A DNA stretch of 64,000 nt, from the NCBI RefSeq assembly GCF_009664365.1, contig NZ_CP044310.1, positions 638,501-702,500 on the forward strand. Direction: 5' to 3'. This document shows positions 33,114 to 41,757 of the stretch, piece after piece (within the stretch, counting starts at the first letter, position 1; each line of letters starts with the position of its first letter). The stretch is from Paenibacillus xylanilyticus (GTDB lineage Bacteria; Bacillota; Bacilli; Paenibacillales; Paenibacillaceae). Position numbers and translations under genes: made by a program. A model generated the notes under the pieces. The model saw nothing but the letters and a program-made list of their open reading frames with translations. It searched no databases and was not told the origin of the DNA.

Positions 33114-33512
33114 ATGATATATGGAATTGGAAACGATGTACTGGAGATCGGACGTATGAAGAAGCTGCTGACTGGTCGTTATGCCGAAGCATTTATGAAT
33201 CGAATATTGACTCCGTCTGAGCGGAGATTGGCAGCTGAACGAGGCAAAAGGATGACTGAATTTGTGTCTGGCCGGTTTGCAGCGAAGGAAGCGGTGTCCA
33301 AGGCGTTTGGCTGCGGCATCGGCCGCGTGATGAGTTTTACAGATATCGAGGTGCTTCCTGACGAAAAGGGACGCCCGGTCGCCACATTGTCGAGCCAGGC
33401 ATGGGAGCGGCTTCAATTGCCATATGACCAGCAGTATGATATTCATCTCAGCATTACGCATCAGACAGAGCTTGCAGCAGCTTTTGCCATTGTGGAGAAG
33501 ACGGACAAATAG
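33114..33512 (+). CDS. acpS: Holo-[acyl-carrier-protein] synthase
   Basis: 132 residues. IYGIGNDVLEIGRMKK at the N-terminus carries the Mg-binding Asp; FVSGRFAAKEAVSKAFGCGIG is the second signature with the catalytic Glu; LSITHQTELAAAFAIVE closes the fold. It transfers the 4'-phosphopantetheine arm from CoA to acyl carrier protein. The ribosome site GGGTGA is modest. mutY follows after 52 bases and may be cotranscribed. Confidence 0.95.
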   Translation: MIYGIGNDVLEIGRMKKLLTGRYAEAFMNRILTPSERRLAAERGKRMTEFVSGRFAAKEAVSKAFGCGIGRVMSFTDIEVLPDEKGRPVATLSSQAWERLQLPYDQQYDIHLSITHQTELAAAFAIVEKTDK

Positions 33513-33564
33513 CCGGTAAGAATAGAGCAATAGGAATAGCAAGGTAACAGGAGAGGACGGAAAT

Positions 33565-34881
33565 ATGGGTTTAATGGAACAAAAGCAACACTTTAGTGTG
33601 AATTTGCTGGATTGGTACATGATTAACAGACGTGACTTGCCGTGGCGTCGTCACAATAATCCTTATTTTACGTGGGTATCGGAGATCATGCTTCAACAGA
33701 CTCGCGTGGATACGGTCATCCCTTATTTCAACCGGTTTATCGCCAATTTCCCAACCGTTCAGGCCCTGGCCGAAGCAGCGGAAGAGGATGTGCTGAAGAA
33801 CTGGGAGGGACTTGGTTACTATTCCCGTGCCCGCAACCTTCAGGCGGCAGCCCAGCAGGTGATGGAGCTGCACGGAGGAGAGATGCCGCAGGATAAACAG
33901 GCCGTATTTGCATTAAAAGGGGTGGGCCCGTATACAGCCGGGGCCATTCTCAGTATTGCCTTCAACCAGCCGCAGCCTGCGGTGGACGGCAATGTCATGC
34001 GGGTTCTATCCAGATACTTCCTCATTGATGAGGACATTATGAAGGGCAGCACCCGGGTGCTGATGGAGGAGCTTGCAGGAGAGCTCATTCCGGAAGGGCG
34101 GGCGCGTGATTTCAATCAGGCGCTGATGGAACTTGGTGCGCTGGTATGTACACCAAAAGCGCCGCACTGCCTGACTTGCCCGGTCATGGAGCAATGTTCC
34201 GGCCGCATCGCCGGACGGGAGCTCACGCTGCCGGTCAAGACCAAGGCGAAGCCGCCGCGCCCTGAGCAGCGGCTGGTCGCCCTGGTTGAGGGCCGCGGCG
34301 AGCATCGCGGCCAAGTGCTTGTGCGCCAGCGCCCAGCGACGGGCCTGCTGGCCCGCATGTGGGAGCTGCCGCATGTGCTGGCGGCGCCCGCCGCAGCTGG
34401 CAAGGCGGCGGGGCCGCTGGCCGATGAGCCAGCCATGGCATTGCTGGCTGGCAGTCTGTGGGCGGAGGGCTTCGCTGCCCGCCCGGAGGGGCTGGCTACC
34501 CATGCGGAGCATGTGTTCAGCCACATTGTTTGGAACCTGCAGGTGTACAAGTGCACCGAGCAGGACCAGGGCAGTGAAGAGCTTCCGCTGATCGCTGCGG
34601 AAGCAAGAGCCGCCTATGATGCAGATGCACAGGCGGCTGCCAAGGAGATGGCTGCTTCCATGCTGGATGTTACTCCAACAGCATCCGATCTGGTCGGAGA
34701 GAGCGTTACGGAAGCTGCGGATACACTCTATAACTCTGCCGAGTCGCAGACAGGCAAGGGAGACGGGCTCATTTATCGATGGATCGGGCCCAAGGATATG
34801 GACAAGCTGGCATTCCCTAATGTCTTCTTGAAGCTGCTGAGCAGTTACTTCGCTGGCGCATATGATGAGGTAAAGGAATAA
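33565..34881 (+). CDS. mutY: A/G-specific adenine DNA glycosylase
   Basis: 438 residues, longer than the usual 350-370. Catalytic E40 in SEIMLQQTRV and D141 in AVDGNVMRVL; helix-hairpin-helix LKGVGPYTAGAI; [4Fe-4S] loop C195-x6-C202-x2-C205-x5-C211. The C-terminal NUDIX-like 8-oxoG recognition domain starts at about 230; it holds an Ala/Gly-rich, very GC-rich insert (residues about 270-300) and a further acidic insert (about 330-400, Ala/Ser-rich) that explain the extra length. The enzyme removes adenine mispaired with 8-oxoguanine. GGAGAGG precedes the ATG. Confidence 0.95.
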   Translation: MGLMEQKQHFSVNLLDWYMINRRDLPWRRHNNPYFTWVSEIMLQQTRVDTVIPYFNRFIANFPTVQALAEAAEEDVLKNWEGLGYYSRARNLQAAAQQVMELHGGEMPQDKQAVFALKGVGPYTAGAILSIAFNQPQPAVDGNVMRVLSRYFLIDEDIMKGSTRVLMEELAGELIPEGRARDFNQALMELGALVCTPKAPHCLTCPVMEQCSGRIAGRELTLPVKTKAKPPRPEQRLVALVEGRGEHRGQVLVRQRPATGLLARMWELPHVLAAPAAAGKAAGPLADEPAMALLAGSLWAEGFAARPEGLATHAEHVFSHIVWNLQVYKCTEQDQGSEELPLIAAEARAAYDADAQAAAKEMAASMLDVTPTASDLVGESVTEAADTLYNSAESQTGKGDGLIYRWIGPKDMDKLAFPNVFLKLLSSYFAGAYDEVKE

Positions 34882-34892
34882 TTTTAATACAA

Positions 34893-34931
34893 AAGAGCCT
34901 GATTCAGTCATGACGACCGAATCAGGCTCTT
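34893..34931. terminator. Bidirectional terminator between mutY and sodA
   Basis: AAGAGCCTGATTC pairs perfectly with GAATCAGGCTCTT, 13-base loop; serves both converging genes. Confidence 0.92.
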
Positions 34932-34948
34932 CTTATAGGCAGGCAGTC

Positions 34949-35560
34949 TTATTTCGCTGCTGCGTAACGTTTGTTCACTTCATCCCAGTTGATTACATTC
35001 CAGAAAGCGGAGATGTAGTCAGGACGTTTGTTTTGATATTTCAGGTAGTAAGCGTGCTCCCATACGTCCAGACCCAATACTGGAGTCAGACCTTCGAAGA
35101 GCGGGCTGTCTTGGTTAGGCGTGCTAGTGATGGACAATTTGCCATCTTTGCCTACAACGAGCCAAGCCCAACCGGAACCGAAACGAGTTGTAGCTGCTTT
35201 TGCAAAATCTTCTTTGAATTTGTCAAAGCCGCCCAGTTCGCTGTCGATTGCAGCTGCGATGTCGCCTGTAGGAGCGCCGCCGCCGTTAGGTCCGATGATT
35301 TCCCAGAACAGGCTGTGGTTAGCATGTCCACCACCATTGTTGCGAACCGCTGTGCGGATGCTTTCTGGTACGCTGTCCAGGTTAGCGATCAGATCTTCCA
35401 AGCTTTTTTCTTGCAGTTCAGGAGCGCTTTCCAGAGCTGCGTTGAGGTTAGTTACGTAAGTATTGTGATGGCGATCGTGGTGGATTTCCATCGTTTGTGC
35501 ATCGATATGTGGTTCCAGAGCATCGTTAGCGTAAGGAAGTGCCGGTAATTGAAAAGCCAT
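34949..35560 (-). CDS. sodA: Superoxide dismutase, Mn type
   Basis: 203 residues from the ATG at 35560, preceded on this strand by AGGAGGT; a longer frame to 35602 has no ribosome site. Metal ligands H27 (MEIHHDRHH), H82 (HANHSLFW), D165 and H169 (DVWEHAYYL). The [11 protein letters not shown] segment is typical of Mn enzymes. It removes superoxide in the cytoplasm. A second, larger SOD-domain protein is encoded at 43076-44383. Confidence 0.96.
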   Translation of the reverse strand: MAFQLPALPYANDALEPHIDAQTMEIHHDRHHNTYVTNLNAALESAPELQEKSLEDLIANLDSVPESIRTAVRNNGGGHANHSLFWEIIGPNGGGAPTGDIAAAIDSELGGFDKFKEDFAKAATTRFGSGWAWLVVGKDGKLSITSTPNQDSPLFEGLTPVLGLDVWEHAYYLKYQNKRPDYISAFWNVINWDEVNKRYAAAK

Positions 35561-36092
35561 AGTGAAAATACCTCCTGAGAATTTGAATTTTTTAATCAGC
35601 ATTTTACATCATCAATTGATTCGTTCCCCAGTACAAGGATATAGACGAAAGGAATCATTTCAATCTCAACCTTGGTGAAGGAGAGTCGATCACTGAATGA
35701 ATGCAAACTGCTCAGGTACATATGTAATAATACCCTTGCCACTAATATTAAACCGCATCCGGGCTAATTAAGCAACATTTTTGTTTATTAAGTCCCCTGG
35801 GAAGTTGATCAATTGCATGACTCGGGTTAACAAACATATTTTACCCAATATGAATATATTTATGTGATATTAGGCGATTTAATAGACAAAAAAATTAATA
35901 TTCGGATGTAAACGGTTACAATTAAGCGCTTTCAAAAGAAAATGCGTGTTTTATGGCGGAAAGTATGGTTTAATTAACGGAGAAGCGGTATTTTCTCGTT
36001 TTTTGTCATTATTCGAACATTGGGTTTTTGGTAAAAAGGGGATCCCTTTTTTGTAAAACCTCATCAAGCTAACGAAAAGGGAGATTTAAGAC
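35561..36092. other. 530-bp gene-free region with regulatory signals and two hairpins
   Basis: Apart from the sodA ribosome site and presumed promoter, it contains two adjacent catabolite-repression-like sites, a hairpin with T-run at about 35979-36003 (GAGAA...TTCTC then TTTTTT), and the near-palindrome AAAAAGGGGATCCCTTTTTT at about 36034-36055. The hairpins point away from sodA and lie upstream of the next gene, so they could end a small RNA or act as an attenuator. No reading frame is convincing. Confidence 0.45.
35906..35935 (+). promoter_or_regulatory. Tandem cre-like (CcpA) sites
   Basis: ATGTAAACGGTTACA (35906-35920) matches WTGNAANCGNWNNCW completely. The adjoining 35921-35935 read on the other strand, TTGAAAGCGCTTAAT, matches with one deviation. 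They are directly adjacent. This suggests carbon catabolite control of whatever transcript starts here. Confidence 0.55.
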
Positions 36093-36518
36093 ATGCACGT
36101 TCGTTCCTTTCAGTTGAGTGATGCAAGCCAGATGACGGAGCTTCTCCAGGTTGCACTATCGGAAGAGTGTTATGAGAACACGATGGGCCCGTTTGCCCGT
36201 CAATTGTCATGGGATTCTGACCTGATTATGGTTGCGGAAGAAGAGGGAGACCTCGTCGGCGCCTTGATCGGTACGATTGATCACAACCAGGGATGCATCT
36301 ACCGTATTGCGGTCCATCCAGACTATCGTCGCCGTGGAGTCGGCAAAACACTTGTCGAGGCCATGGAGCAACGTTTTCAGCAACGAAAAGTCAGCCAAAT
36401 ATGGGTCGCGGGTGATGAGCACAACAAAGCAGCCATGCCTCTATACGAAGCTATGGGTTACGGTGCCAACAAGATATTAAGTGCTTTTCAGAAACTTAGT
36501 ATTTTGTCCAAAGCTTAG
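36093..36518 (+). CDS. GNAT-family N-acetyltransferase
   Basis: 141 residues; ATG preceded by AAAAGGGAGA. Single GNAT domain with the acetyl-CoA motif YRIAVHPDYRRRGVGKTLVEAME (V-x-P-x-x-R-R-x-G-x-G/A pattern) and the following NKAAMPLYEAMGY. Small stand-alone acetyltransferases of this kind act on proteins, antibiotics or amines; no target can be deduced. A terminator follows. Confidence 0.86.
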   Translation: MHVRSFQLSDASQMTELLQVALSEECYENTMGPFARQLSWDSDLIMVAEEEGDLVGALIGTIDHNQGCIYRIAVHPDYRRRGVGKTLVEAMEQRFQQRKVSQIWVAGDEHNKAAMPLYEAMGYGANKILSAFQKLSILSKA

Positions 36519-36565
36519 GTTTGAATGATTAAAGAAAAGAAATAAACAGATTTCCATTTTATATT

Positions 36566-36610
36566 AGGCATATCCTTTAACGTAACCACGTGGGGATATG
36601 CCTTTCTATT
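36566..36610 (+). terminator. Terminator after GNAT gene
   Basis: AGGCATATCC pairs with GGATATGCCT, followed by TTCTATTTG. Confidence 0.75.
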
Positions 36611-36746
36611 TGTATGATAACACGCTTCGGATTATGCCTCGGGCTGCTGGTGTTCATAACCAATTGTTTCACTTCGGCAAATAAGATAGACTTAGAGGGA
36701 GTATGAACGCCTGCATTGGAACAAAATTGATAAACGAGGTGTCCCT

Positions 36747-37352
36747 TTGAACTCCAATATACCTTCTACAGAGCGTATGAATTCCGAAGATCGAAGCAGC
36801 CAGACAGGGTCTGAACAGCCGGGGAAATCCTGGGCTGCAGAACTATGGGACTGGGTGAAGACAATCGTTGTTGCTTTTGTGATCATGATGCTGTTGAATC
36901 TGTTTGTATTTAACCTGTCGATGGTCAAAGGCCAGTCCATGCAGCCGACACTTGTCGAGCGGGATCGTTTGTTCGTCAACAAGATTGTCTATGATATTGG
37001 GAAGCCATCCCGGTTTGACGTTATTGTACTGCGGGACCCGAGTGAGGGTGTGGAGAAAAAGGAGTTCCTGGTTAAACGCATTGTTGGACTACCGGGCGAT
37101 ACGGTTGAAGTCCGTGACCACCATTTGTTTGTGAATGGAGAACAGCAGGCAGAGACGTATACGGATACCGAGGTGCAGGATCCTGATTTTGGCCCGATCA
37201 CGCTTGAGGATGATCATTATTTTGTGATGGGTGATAACCGTCATGAAGGGAAGAGCAAGGACAGTCGCGTGTTTGGCAGTATTACATCCAGCGAAATTGT
37301 CGGCAAAGCCGAGTTTATTTTCTGGCCGTTTTCCGAGATTAAGAAGCTGTAA
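36747..37352 (+). CDS. sipS: Type I signal peptidase
   Basis: 201 residues starting at TTG with GAGGTG five bases upstream; ATG 36777 is an alternative but has no ribosome site. One membrane helix (residues 36-57), then catalytic S64 in VKGQSMQPTL, K110 in LVKRIVGLPGD, and the C-terminal box GDNRHEGKSKDSR. It cuts signal peptides from exported proteins at the outer face of the membrane. Gram-positive bacteria often have several paralogues, so the symbol is generic. Confidence 0.93.
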   Translation: MNSNIPSTERMNSEDRSSQTGSEQPGKSWAAELWDWVKTIVVAFVIMMLLNLFVFNLSMVKGQSMQPTLVERDRLFVNKIVYDIGKPSRFDVIVLRDPSEGVEKKEFLVKRIVGLPGDTVEVRDHHLFVNGEQQAETYTDTEVQDPDFGPITLEDDHYFVMGDNRHEGKSKDSRVFGSITSSEIVGKAEFIFWPFSEIKKL

Positions 37353-37419
37353 AATGTTGGTCCGGAAACTTTAGACTGCATTTTGCGTCAAATAGATAGA
37401 CCCTTATTAATGTAAATGC

Positions 37420-37475
37420 GGTGCACACGGAAGTGTACCGATATAGACGCCTGTCCTCTCAAGCGAGGCGGGCGT
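37420..37475 (+). other. Two consecutive hairpins in the queG-ogt leader
   Basis: GGTGCAC-N6-GTGTACC (37420-37439) followed by a longer stem, ACGCC(T)G plus CCTC pairing with GAGG plus CGGGCGT (37447-37475). Only TCACTGTTT follows, a poor T-tract. This may be a weak terminator for signal peptidase or a structured 5' leader. I do not recognise a riboswitch class. Confidence 0.5.
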
Positions 37476-37520
37476 TCACTGTTTATTAATATGAGTGGAG
37501 AAGAAGAGAGGGAAGAGAAC

Positions 37521-39356
37521 ATGACGAGCGTACAGACCGGGGCAGCTCAGGCTGGTTCCGTGTGGGAACAGTTAAAACAGGAGATCAAGGCAGCTGCCCC
37601 CGGGCTGGGCATTGATGATGTCGGTTTTGCTTCGGCAGAACCCTTTGTTTCTTTAAAATCACTGCTGGAGCAGCATCGCGACAACGGTTATGCATCCGGT
37701 TTCGAAGAACCGGATATCGAGAAGAGGGTGCGTCCTGCCTTGAAGGAAGGCGAGCCTGCTTCGCTTATTGCCATCGCTGTGGCATATCCATCGAAGATGG
37801 TTAATCCGCCGAAGTCAGAACCTGGGGCATATCGCGGCATTTTGGCCCGTTCGGCCTGGGGCAGGGATTATCATCATGTACTGCGCGAAGCAATGGACAA
37901 GCTGGTTCAGTTTATACGGGAACGGGTGCCAGAGGCCATGATCGAGAGCATGGTGGACACAGGGGCCCTTGTTGACCGGGCAGTATCCCAGCGAGCAGGC
38001 ATCGGTTTCAGCGCCAAAAACTGTTCCATCATTTCACCCAAGTTTGGATCGTGGATCTATCTTGGTGAACTGGTGACCAACATTCCCTTCCAGCCGGATA
38101 CGCCGGTAACGGAAGATTGCGGGGAATGTACCAAATGTATCGATGCCTGTCCGACAGGAGCACTGGTGGGTCCGGGACAATTGAATGCACAGCGGTGTAT
38201 TTCTTTTATAACGCAGACCAAAGGGTTCGTGGACGAAGAGTTCATGTTGAAAATAGGCAACCGTCTGTACGGTTGTGATACTTGTCAGATCGTCTGTCCG
38301 AAGAATCGGGGCAAAAACTGGGATCACCATCCCGATCTGCAGCCCGATCCGGAGATTGTGAAGCCGCTGCTGTTACCGCTGCTGGATATCGGCAACCGGG
38401 AGTTCAAGGAACGCTTCGGGCAGAGCTCTGCCGCCTGGCGGGGCAAGAAGCCGATTCAGCGCAACGCAGTCATAGCACTCGGCAATTTCAAAGACAAAAG
38501 CGCTGTACCGAAGCTGACGGAGGTACTGAAGCGTGATCCACGTCCGGAGCTGCGGGGAACCGCAGCCTGGGCGTTAAGCAGAATTGGAGGAGAAGACGCA
38601 ATGAGAGCAATTGGGGAAGCTGCCGCTAACGAACAAGATGGAAACGTGCTAAGCATGCTGCAGAAGGCCAAGGAGCGACTCAGTTCGTCCGGGTCCTTAC
38701 CCGAGAAGCCGCAGGTTGGGCTAATGAGTGACAAGCAGCAAGAAGAACCGAAGAATGAATCAACCGATACAAATTCGAATACATCCGGCCAACCGGTGAA
38801 GCAGGAAGCGGCTGCGTGGAAACCTTCGGCCGTAACAGGGCTTCATGGTACGCCGGTATTTTATGATGAAGTGCTGACACCTATTGGTACACTTACGCTG
38901 TGCGCTACGGAAAAGGGACTCTGTCATATTGATTTTGGAGCATTTCATGTACGCGAGGCTCACCTGCAGCAATGGGCCCGAACCTGGATTGGCGAGTACC
39001 GATACGAGAAAAACGAAGAGAAGCTGAGTGAAGCTGCGAAGCAGCTGCAGCAGTACTTTGCCGGGGAGCGAAAATCCTTCGAGTTGGAAATGGATCTGCT
39101 CGGAACACCGTTCCAGCTTCAAGTATGGCAAGTCCTGTCCGATATATCTTATGGAGAGGCCTCAACACACCAGCAGGTTGCAGAAACGATCGGAAGACCC
39201 AAAGCTGTTCGCGCAGTTCTGGATGCCATTAGCAAAAATCCGATTCCGATCATTATTCCCTGTCACCGCATCAGCGGCAAAGACGGAACCCTGGTAGGTT
39301 ATGTAGGCGGTCTGCAAACCAAGGAGCAATTGCTCGCATTGGAGCAGCAATCGTAA
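37521..39356 (+). CDS. queG: Fusion: epoxyqueuosine reductase (QueG) + O6-alkylguanine-DNA alkyltransferase (Ogt)
   Basis: 611 residues from ATG 37521, preceded by GAGAGGGAAGAG; ATG 37491 is possible. Residues 1-390 are QueG: catalytic D152 in VDTGALVDRAVSQRAG, Fe-S cysteines C200, C203, C206, C210 with C226, C252, C255, C259, and PBS-lyase HEAT-like repeats at about 312-385. QueG makes queuosine in tRNA from epoxyqueuosine using cobalamin. A Glu/Ser/Asn-rich linker (about 390-440) joins a complete alkyltransferase domain (447-611) with the acceptor C581 in PIIIPCHRI. No stop or frameshift separates the parts, and codon use is uniform. An HD-GYP-like gene follows 15 bases later. Confidence 0.9.
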   Translation: MTSVQTGAAQAGSVWEQLKQEIKAAAPGLGIDDVGFASAEPFVSLKSLLEQHRDNGYASGFEEPDIEKRVRPALKEGEPASLIAIAVAYPSKMVNPPKSEPGAYRGILARSAWGRDYHHVLREAMDKLVQFIRERVPEAMIESMVDTGALVDRAVSQRAGIGFSAKNCSIISPKFGSWIYLGELVTNIPFQPDTPVTEDCGECTKCIDACPTGALVGPGQLNAQRCISFITQTKGFVDEEFMLKIGNRLYGCDTCQIVCPKNRGKNWDHHPDLQPDPEIVKPLLLPLLDIGNREFKERFGQSSAAWRGKKPIQRNAVIALGNFKDKSAVPKLTEVLKRDPRPELRGTAAWALSRIGGEDAMRAIGEAAANEQDGNVLSMLQKAKERLSSSGSLPEKPQVGLMSDKQQEEPKNESTDTNSNTSGQPVKQEAAAWKPSAVTGLHGTPVFYDEVLTPIGTLTLCATEKGLCHIDFGAFHVREAHLQQWARTWIGEYRYEKNEEKLSEAAKQLQQYFAGERKSFELEMDLLGTPFQLQVWQVLSDISYGEASTHQQVAETIGRPKAVRAVLDAISKNPIPIIIPCHRISGKDGTLVGYVGGLQTKEQLLALEQQS

Positions 39357-39371
39357 GAGCGGGGGACGTTC

Positions 39372-40403
39372 ATGAAGTATGTAAACGTGGAAAGTGTGGA
39401 GGCGGGCGAGTGTCTGGGCAAAACCGTATATTCTGGCAACGGAACAGTCCTGTTGTCTGCGGGAGTCCAGCTCACCGTATTTATGATTAATACGCTGAAG
39501 CGTATTGGCGTAACCATGCTGTACATCCAGGATGAAGTGTATAAAGACGTGGAGACAGAAGACATTCTGGATGAAGCCACGAAGCGGGCTATTATTAATG
39601 AAATGAGCGTGACGCTGGAGGCGGTCCGCTCCGGGAAAGACTGGAGCCCCAAAAAAGTTGCCCTTAGCATAGACAAGCTGCTGAACGACGTATTAAACGG
39701 GCGGGAACTGCTTGTGCAGTTAACAGATATCCGAACCAAGGACAACGCGCAGTACGTACATGCCATGAATGTATGTTTGCTTTCATCTGTGATGGGACTC
39801 AATTTGGGTTTGAACTACAATCAGCTGAAGGATCTGGCGGTGGGTGCGCTGCTTCATGATATCGGCAAGGTTGGAGAGCCTCCTGGCAGCGCTTCTGCGG
39901 CGAATGCTTCCCTTCACCATACCTGGCGGGGGTTTGAAGTCATCAAGTCCAAGCGGGAGTTCAATCTGCTCGTGGCCCATACGGCTCTTCAGCACCATGA
40001 GCATGTGGATGGTACCGGGCTGCCGAGAGGCATTATGGGCAAGGACATTCATCTGTTTGCCAAAATTGTCGCTGCCGCCAATATCTATGATAATCTGATC
40101 AACGGCTCGTCTGGTCATAGCCTGCTGCCGCATGAGGCCTGTGAAGAGATGATGGCCATGTCGGGTACGAAGCTGGATCGGGACATTTTGATTGAATTTA
40201 ACCGGAGTGTATCCGTATATCCGAATGGAACAGCTGTCAGGCTGTCCACCAGAGAAACGGGAGTCATTGTCCGGCAGCATCGGGGGCTGCCAGGCAGACC
40301 GGTCATTCGGGTTGCTCGTGGAAGCACGCGTTATGATCTGGATGTGGTCGAGGTGGATCTGGCCAGGGAAACGACCGTTTTCATTGAGGCGGTTATGACC
40401 TAG
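39372..40403 (+). CDS. HD-GYP-like domain protein (putative cyclic-di-GMP phosphodiesterase)
   Basis: 343 residues. Residues about 1-60 form a small N-terminal domain, then an HD domain at about 120-260: HDIGK (HD at 162-163), LQHHEHVDGTGLPRG at 207-220. The triplet that gives HD-GYP its name reads GLP instead of GYP, while the metal-binding histidines and the HHE/DG parts are kept. A C-terminal beta-rich tail (about 275-343, GVIVRQHRGLPGRPVIRV) is PilZ- or SH3-like in appearance, typical of Firmicute HD-GYP proteins. It would hydrolyse c-di-GMP if active. Cotranscription with queG-ogt is likely from the 15-base gap. Confidence 0.85.
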   Translation: MKYVNVESVEAGECLGKTVYSGNGTVLLSAGVQLTVFMINTLKRIGVTMLYIQDEVYKDVETEDILDEATKRAIINEMSVTLEAVRSGKDWSPKKVALSIDKLLNDVLNGRELLVQLTDIRTKDNAQYVHAMNVCLLSSVMGLNLGLNYNQLKDLAVGALLHDIGKVGEPPGSASAANASLHHTWRGFEVIKSKREFNLLVAHTALQHHEHVDGTGLPRGIMGKDIHLFAKIVAAANIYDNLINGSSGHSLLPHEACEEMMAMSGTKLDRDILIEFNRSVSVYPNGTAVRLSTRETGVIVRQHRGLPGRPVIRVARGSTRYDLDVVEVDLARETTVFIEAVMT

Positions 40404-40491
40404 GTTTACATGGAGCTTCATGAGCGGTTTACTCTCAGGTTGAAGCGAAGTTTGGGTTCACTGATTTTTAACTATTAGCTGGAAAATCCGT

Positions 40492-40520
40492 TTGCTCCAT
40501 TCGTGCGGAAATGCTATGAT
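40492..40520 (+). promoter_or_regulatory. Promoter of the YneF-like gene
   Basis: TTGCTC (40492-40497), 17 bases, TATGAT (40515-40520). The roughly 100-base leader that follows can fold, with AATCCG near its start and CGGATT near its end closing a long imperfect stem. Confidence 0.6.
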
Positions 40521-40628
40521 AACTTTCAGGAAATCCGGTCCGTGACACGTGTACAAGCAGGCAAGTGGACATCAGGTGCTGACACGGATTATCAGGCTTT
40601 TTAGATTGCATACAGAGGTGTCTAAGAG

Positions 40629-40892
40629 ATGGAAATAGTAATACCGATTATCACATTGATTGTAGGTCTGGTCGGGGGATTTTTCATCGGGGTGTACTAC
40701 TTGCGTAAACAACTCGAGAAAATGCAAAGCGATCCCGACATGCTTCAAAAAATGGCGAAGCAAATGGGTTATAACCTGAATGGCAAGCAAATGCAGCGCG
40801 CCCAGCAGATGATGAAGAACCAGCAGCCTGGCGCGAAGATGCCTCAGCCGGGGCAGCATCCTGCGCGTAAAAACTCGGGCCGCCGAAAATAA
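40629..40892 (+). CDS. yneF: YneF family (UPF0154) membrane protein
   Basis: 87 residues; ATG preceded by AGAGGTG. One N-terminal membrane helix (IVIPIITLIVGLVGGFFIGVYYL), then DPDMLQKMAKQMG, the conserved UPF0154 block, and a basic Gln/Pro-rich tail. Widespread in Firmicutes; function unknown. folE follows 94 bases downstream. Confidence 0.9.
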   Translation: MEIVIPIITLIVGLVGGFFIGVYYLRKQLEKMQSDPDMLQKMAKQMGYNLNGKQMQRAQQMMKNQQPGAKMPQPGQHPARKNSGRRK

Positions 40893-40985
40893 TAGTTGTA
40901 AGCAAGCAAATTGCATAATCAATTAAGTAATTTGCTGAAATGAAAGAAGGCTTACACCAAGTGGTTCGAAAGGAGGCGTTCGGCA

Positions 40986-41579
40986 GTGGCTGGCGTGAAA
41001 GATTATTTGAATTCAAAAGTATCTGACAATCGGGAGAAGATCGAGTACCATGTGGAACAGATCCTCAAACTGATCGGAGAAGATAGTACGCGAGAAGGGC
41101 TGCTTGAGACGCCTGCACGCGTAACCCGGATGTATGAGGAGATTTTTGGCGGGTATGAAGTGGACCCGCGCGATGTACTCGGCGTGACGTTTGACGAGAA
41201 TCATGAAGAGCTTGTCATTGTGAAGGACATCGTTTATTACAGCCAGTGTGAACATCATATGGCACCCTTCTTCGGCAAAGTGCATATTGGGTATGTACCC
41301 AGCGGCAAAATTGTCGGTTTGAGCAAAATGGCCCGGTTGGTGGAGGCGGTTACCCGTCGTCTTCAGGTTCAGGAACGTATCACTTCACAGATTGCCGACA
41401 TCCTGAACGAGGCTGTTGAACCGCATGGTGTCATGGTCGTTGTGGAAGGTGAGCACTTGTGCATGTGCTCCCGCGGCGTGAAGAAGCCTGGCAGCAAGAC
41501 GGTAACATCCGCTGTCCGTGGTTCCTTCCGGGACAATACGGCGCAGCGTGCCGAGTTTCTGTCTCTGGTTAAGGACTAA
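40986..41579 (+). CDS. folE: GTP cyclohydrolase I
   Basis: 197 residues starting at GTG, preceded by AAAGGAGG. Signature [18 protein letters not shown] with zinc ligands Cys/His, [21 protein letters not shown], and the second zinc cysteine in [14 protein letters not shown]. It converts GTP to 7,8-dihydroneopterin triphosphate, the first step of tetrahydrofolate synthesis (and of queuosine precursors). The presence of queG nearby fits this dual use, though queG is in a different transcript. Confidence 0.96.
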   Translation: MAGVKDYLNSKVSDNREKIEYHVEQILKLIGEDSTREGLLETPARVTRMYEEIFGGYEVDPRDVLGVTFDENHEELVIVKDIVYYSQCEHHMAPFFGKVHIGYVPSGKIVGLSKMARLVEAVTRRLQVQERITSQIADILNEAVEPHGVMVVVEGEHLCMCSRGVKKPGSKTVTSAVRGSFRDNTAQRAEFLSLVKD

Positions 41580-41633
41580 GTTCCGAACCGGACAGGCTTC
41601 GAAGCCGTGTCCAATCATTTAAACGGTTCATCT

Positions 41634-41670
41634 AATAAGCCGAGTTCCCTGGGAACCGGCTTATTTATTT
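41634..41670 (+). terminator. Terminator after folE
   Basis: AATAAGCC..GTTCCC-T-GGGAAC.GGCTTATT stem followed by TATTTATTT. Confidence 0.88.
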
Positions 41671-41757
41671 ATATGAGCATTTGTGTACATCAGCGATGTT
41701 AAGACCCTTTCCTTGTCCTATCCTGATTCAGATTCGTTTAGTCGGAGGTTAGCAAAT

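Noticed and set aside
34006-34911. 301-residue minus-strand frame over mutY
   Set aside because: A shadow of a GC-rich gene; no ribosome site, Arg/His/Leu-rich nonsense translation.
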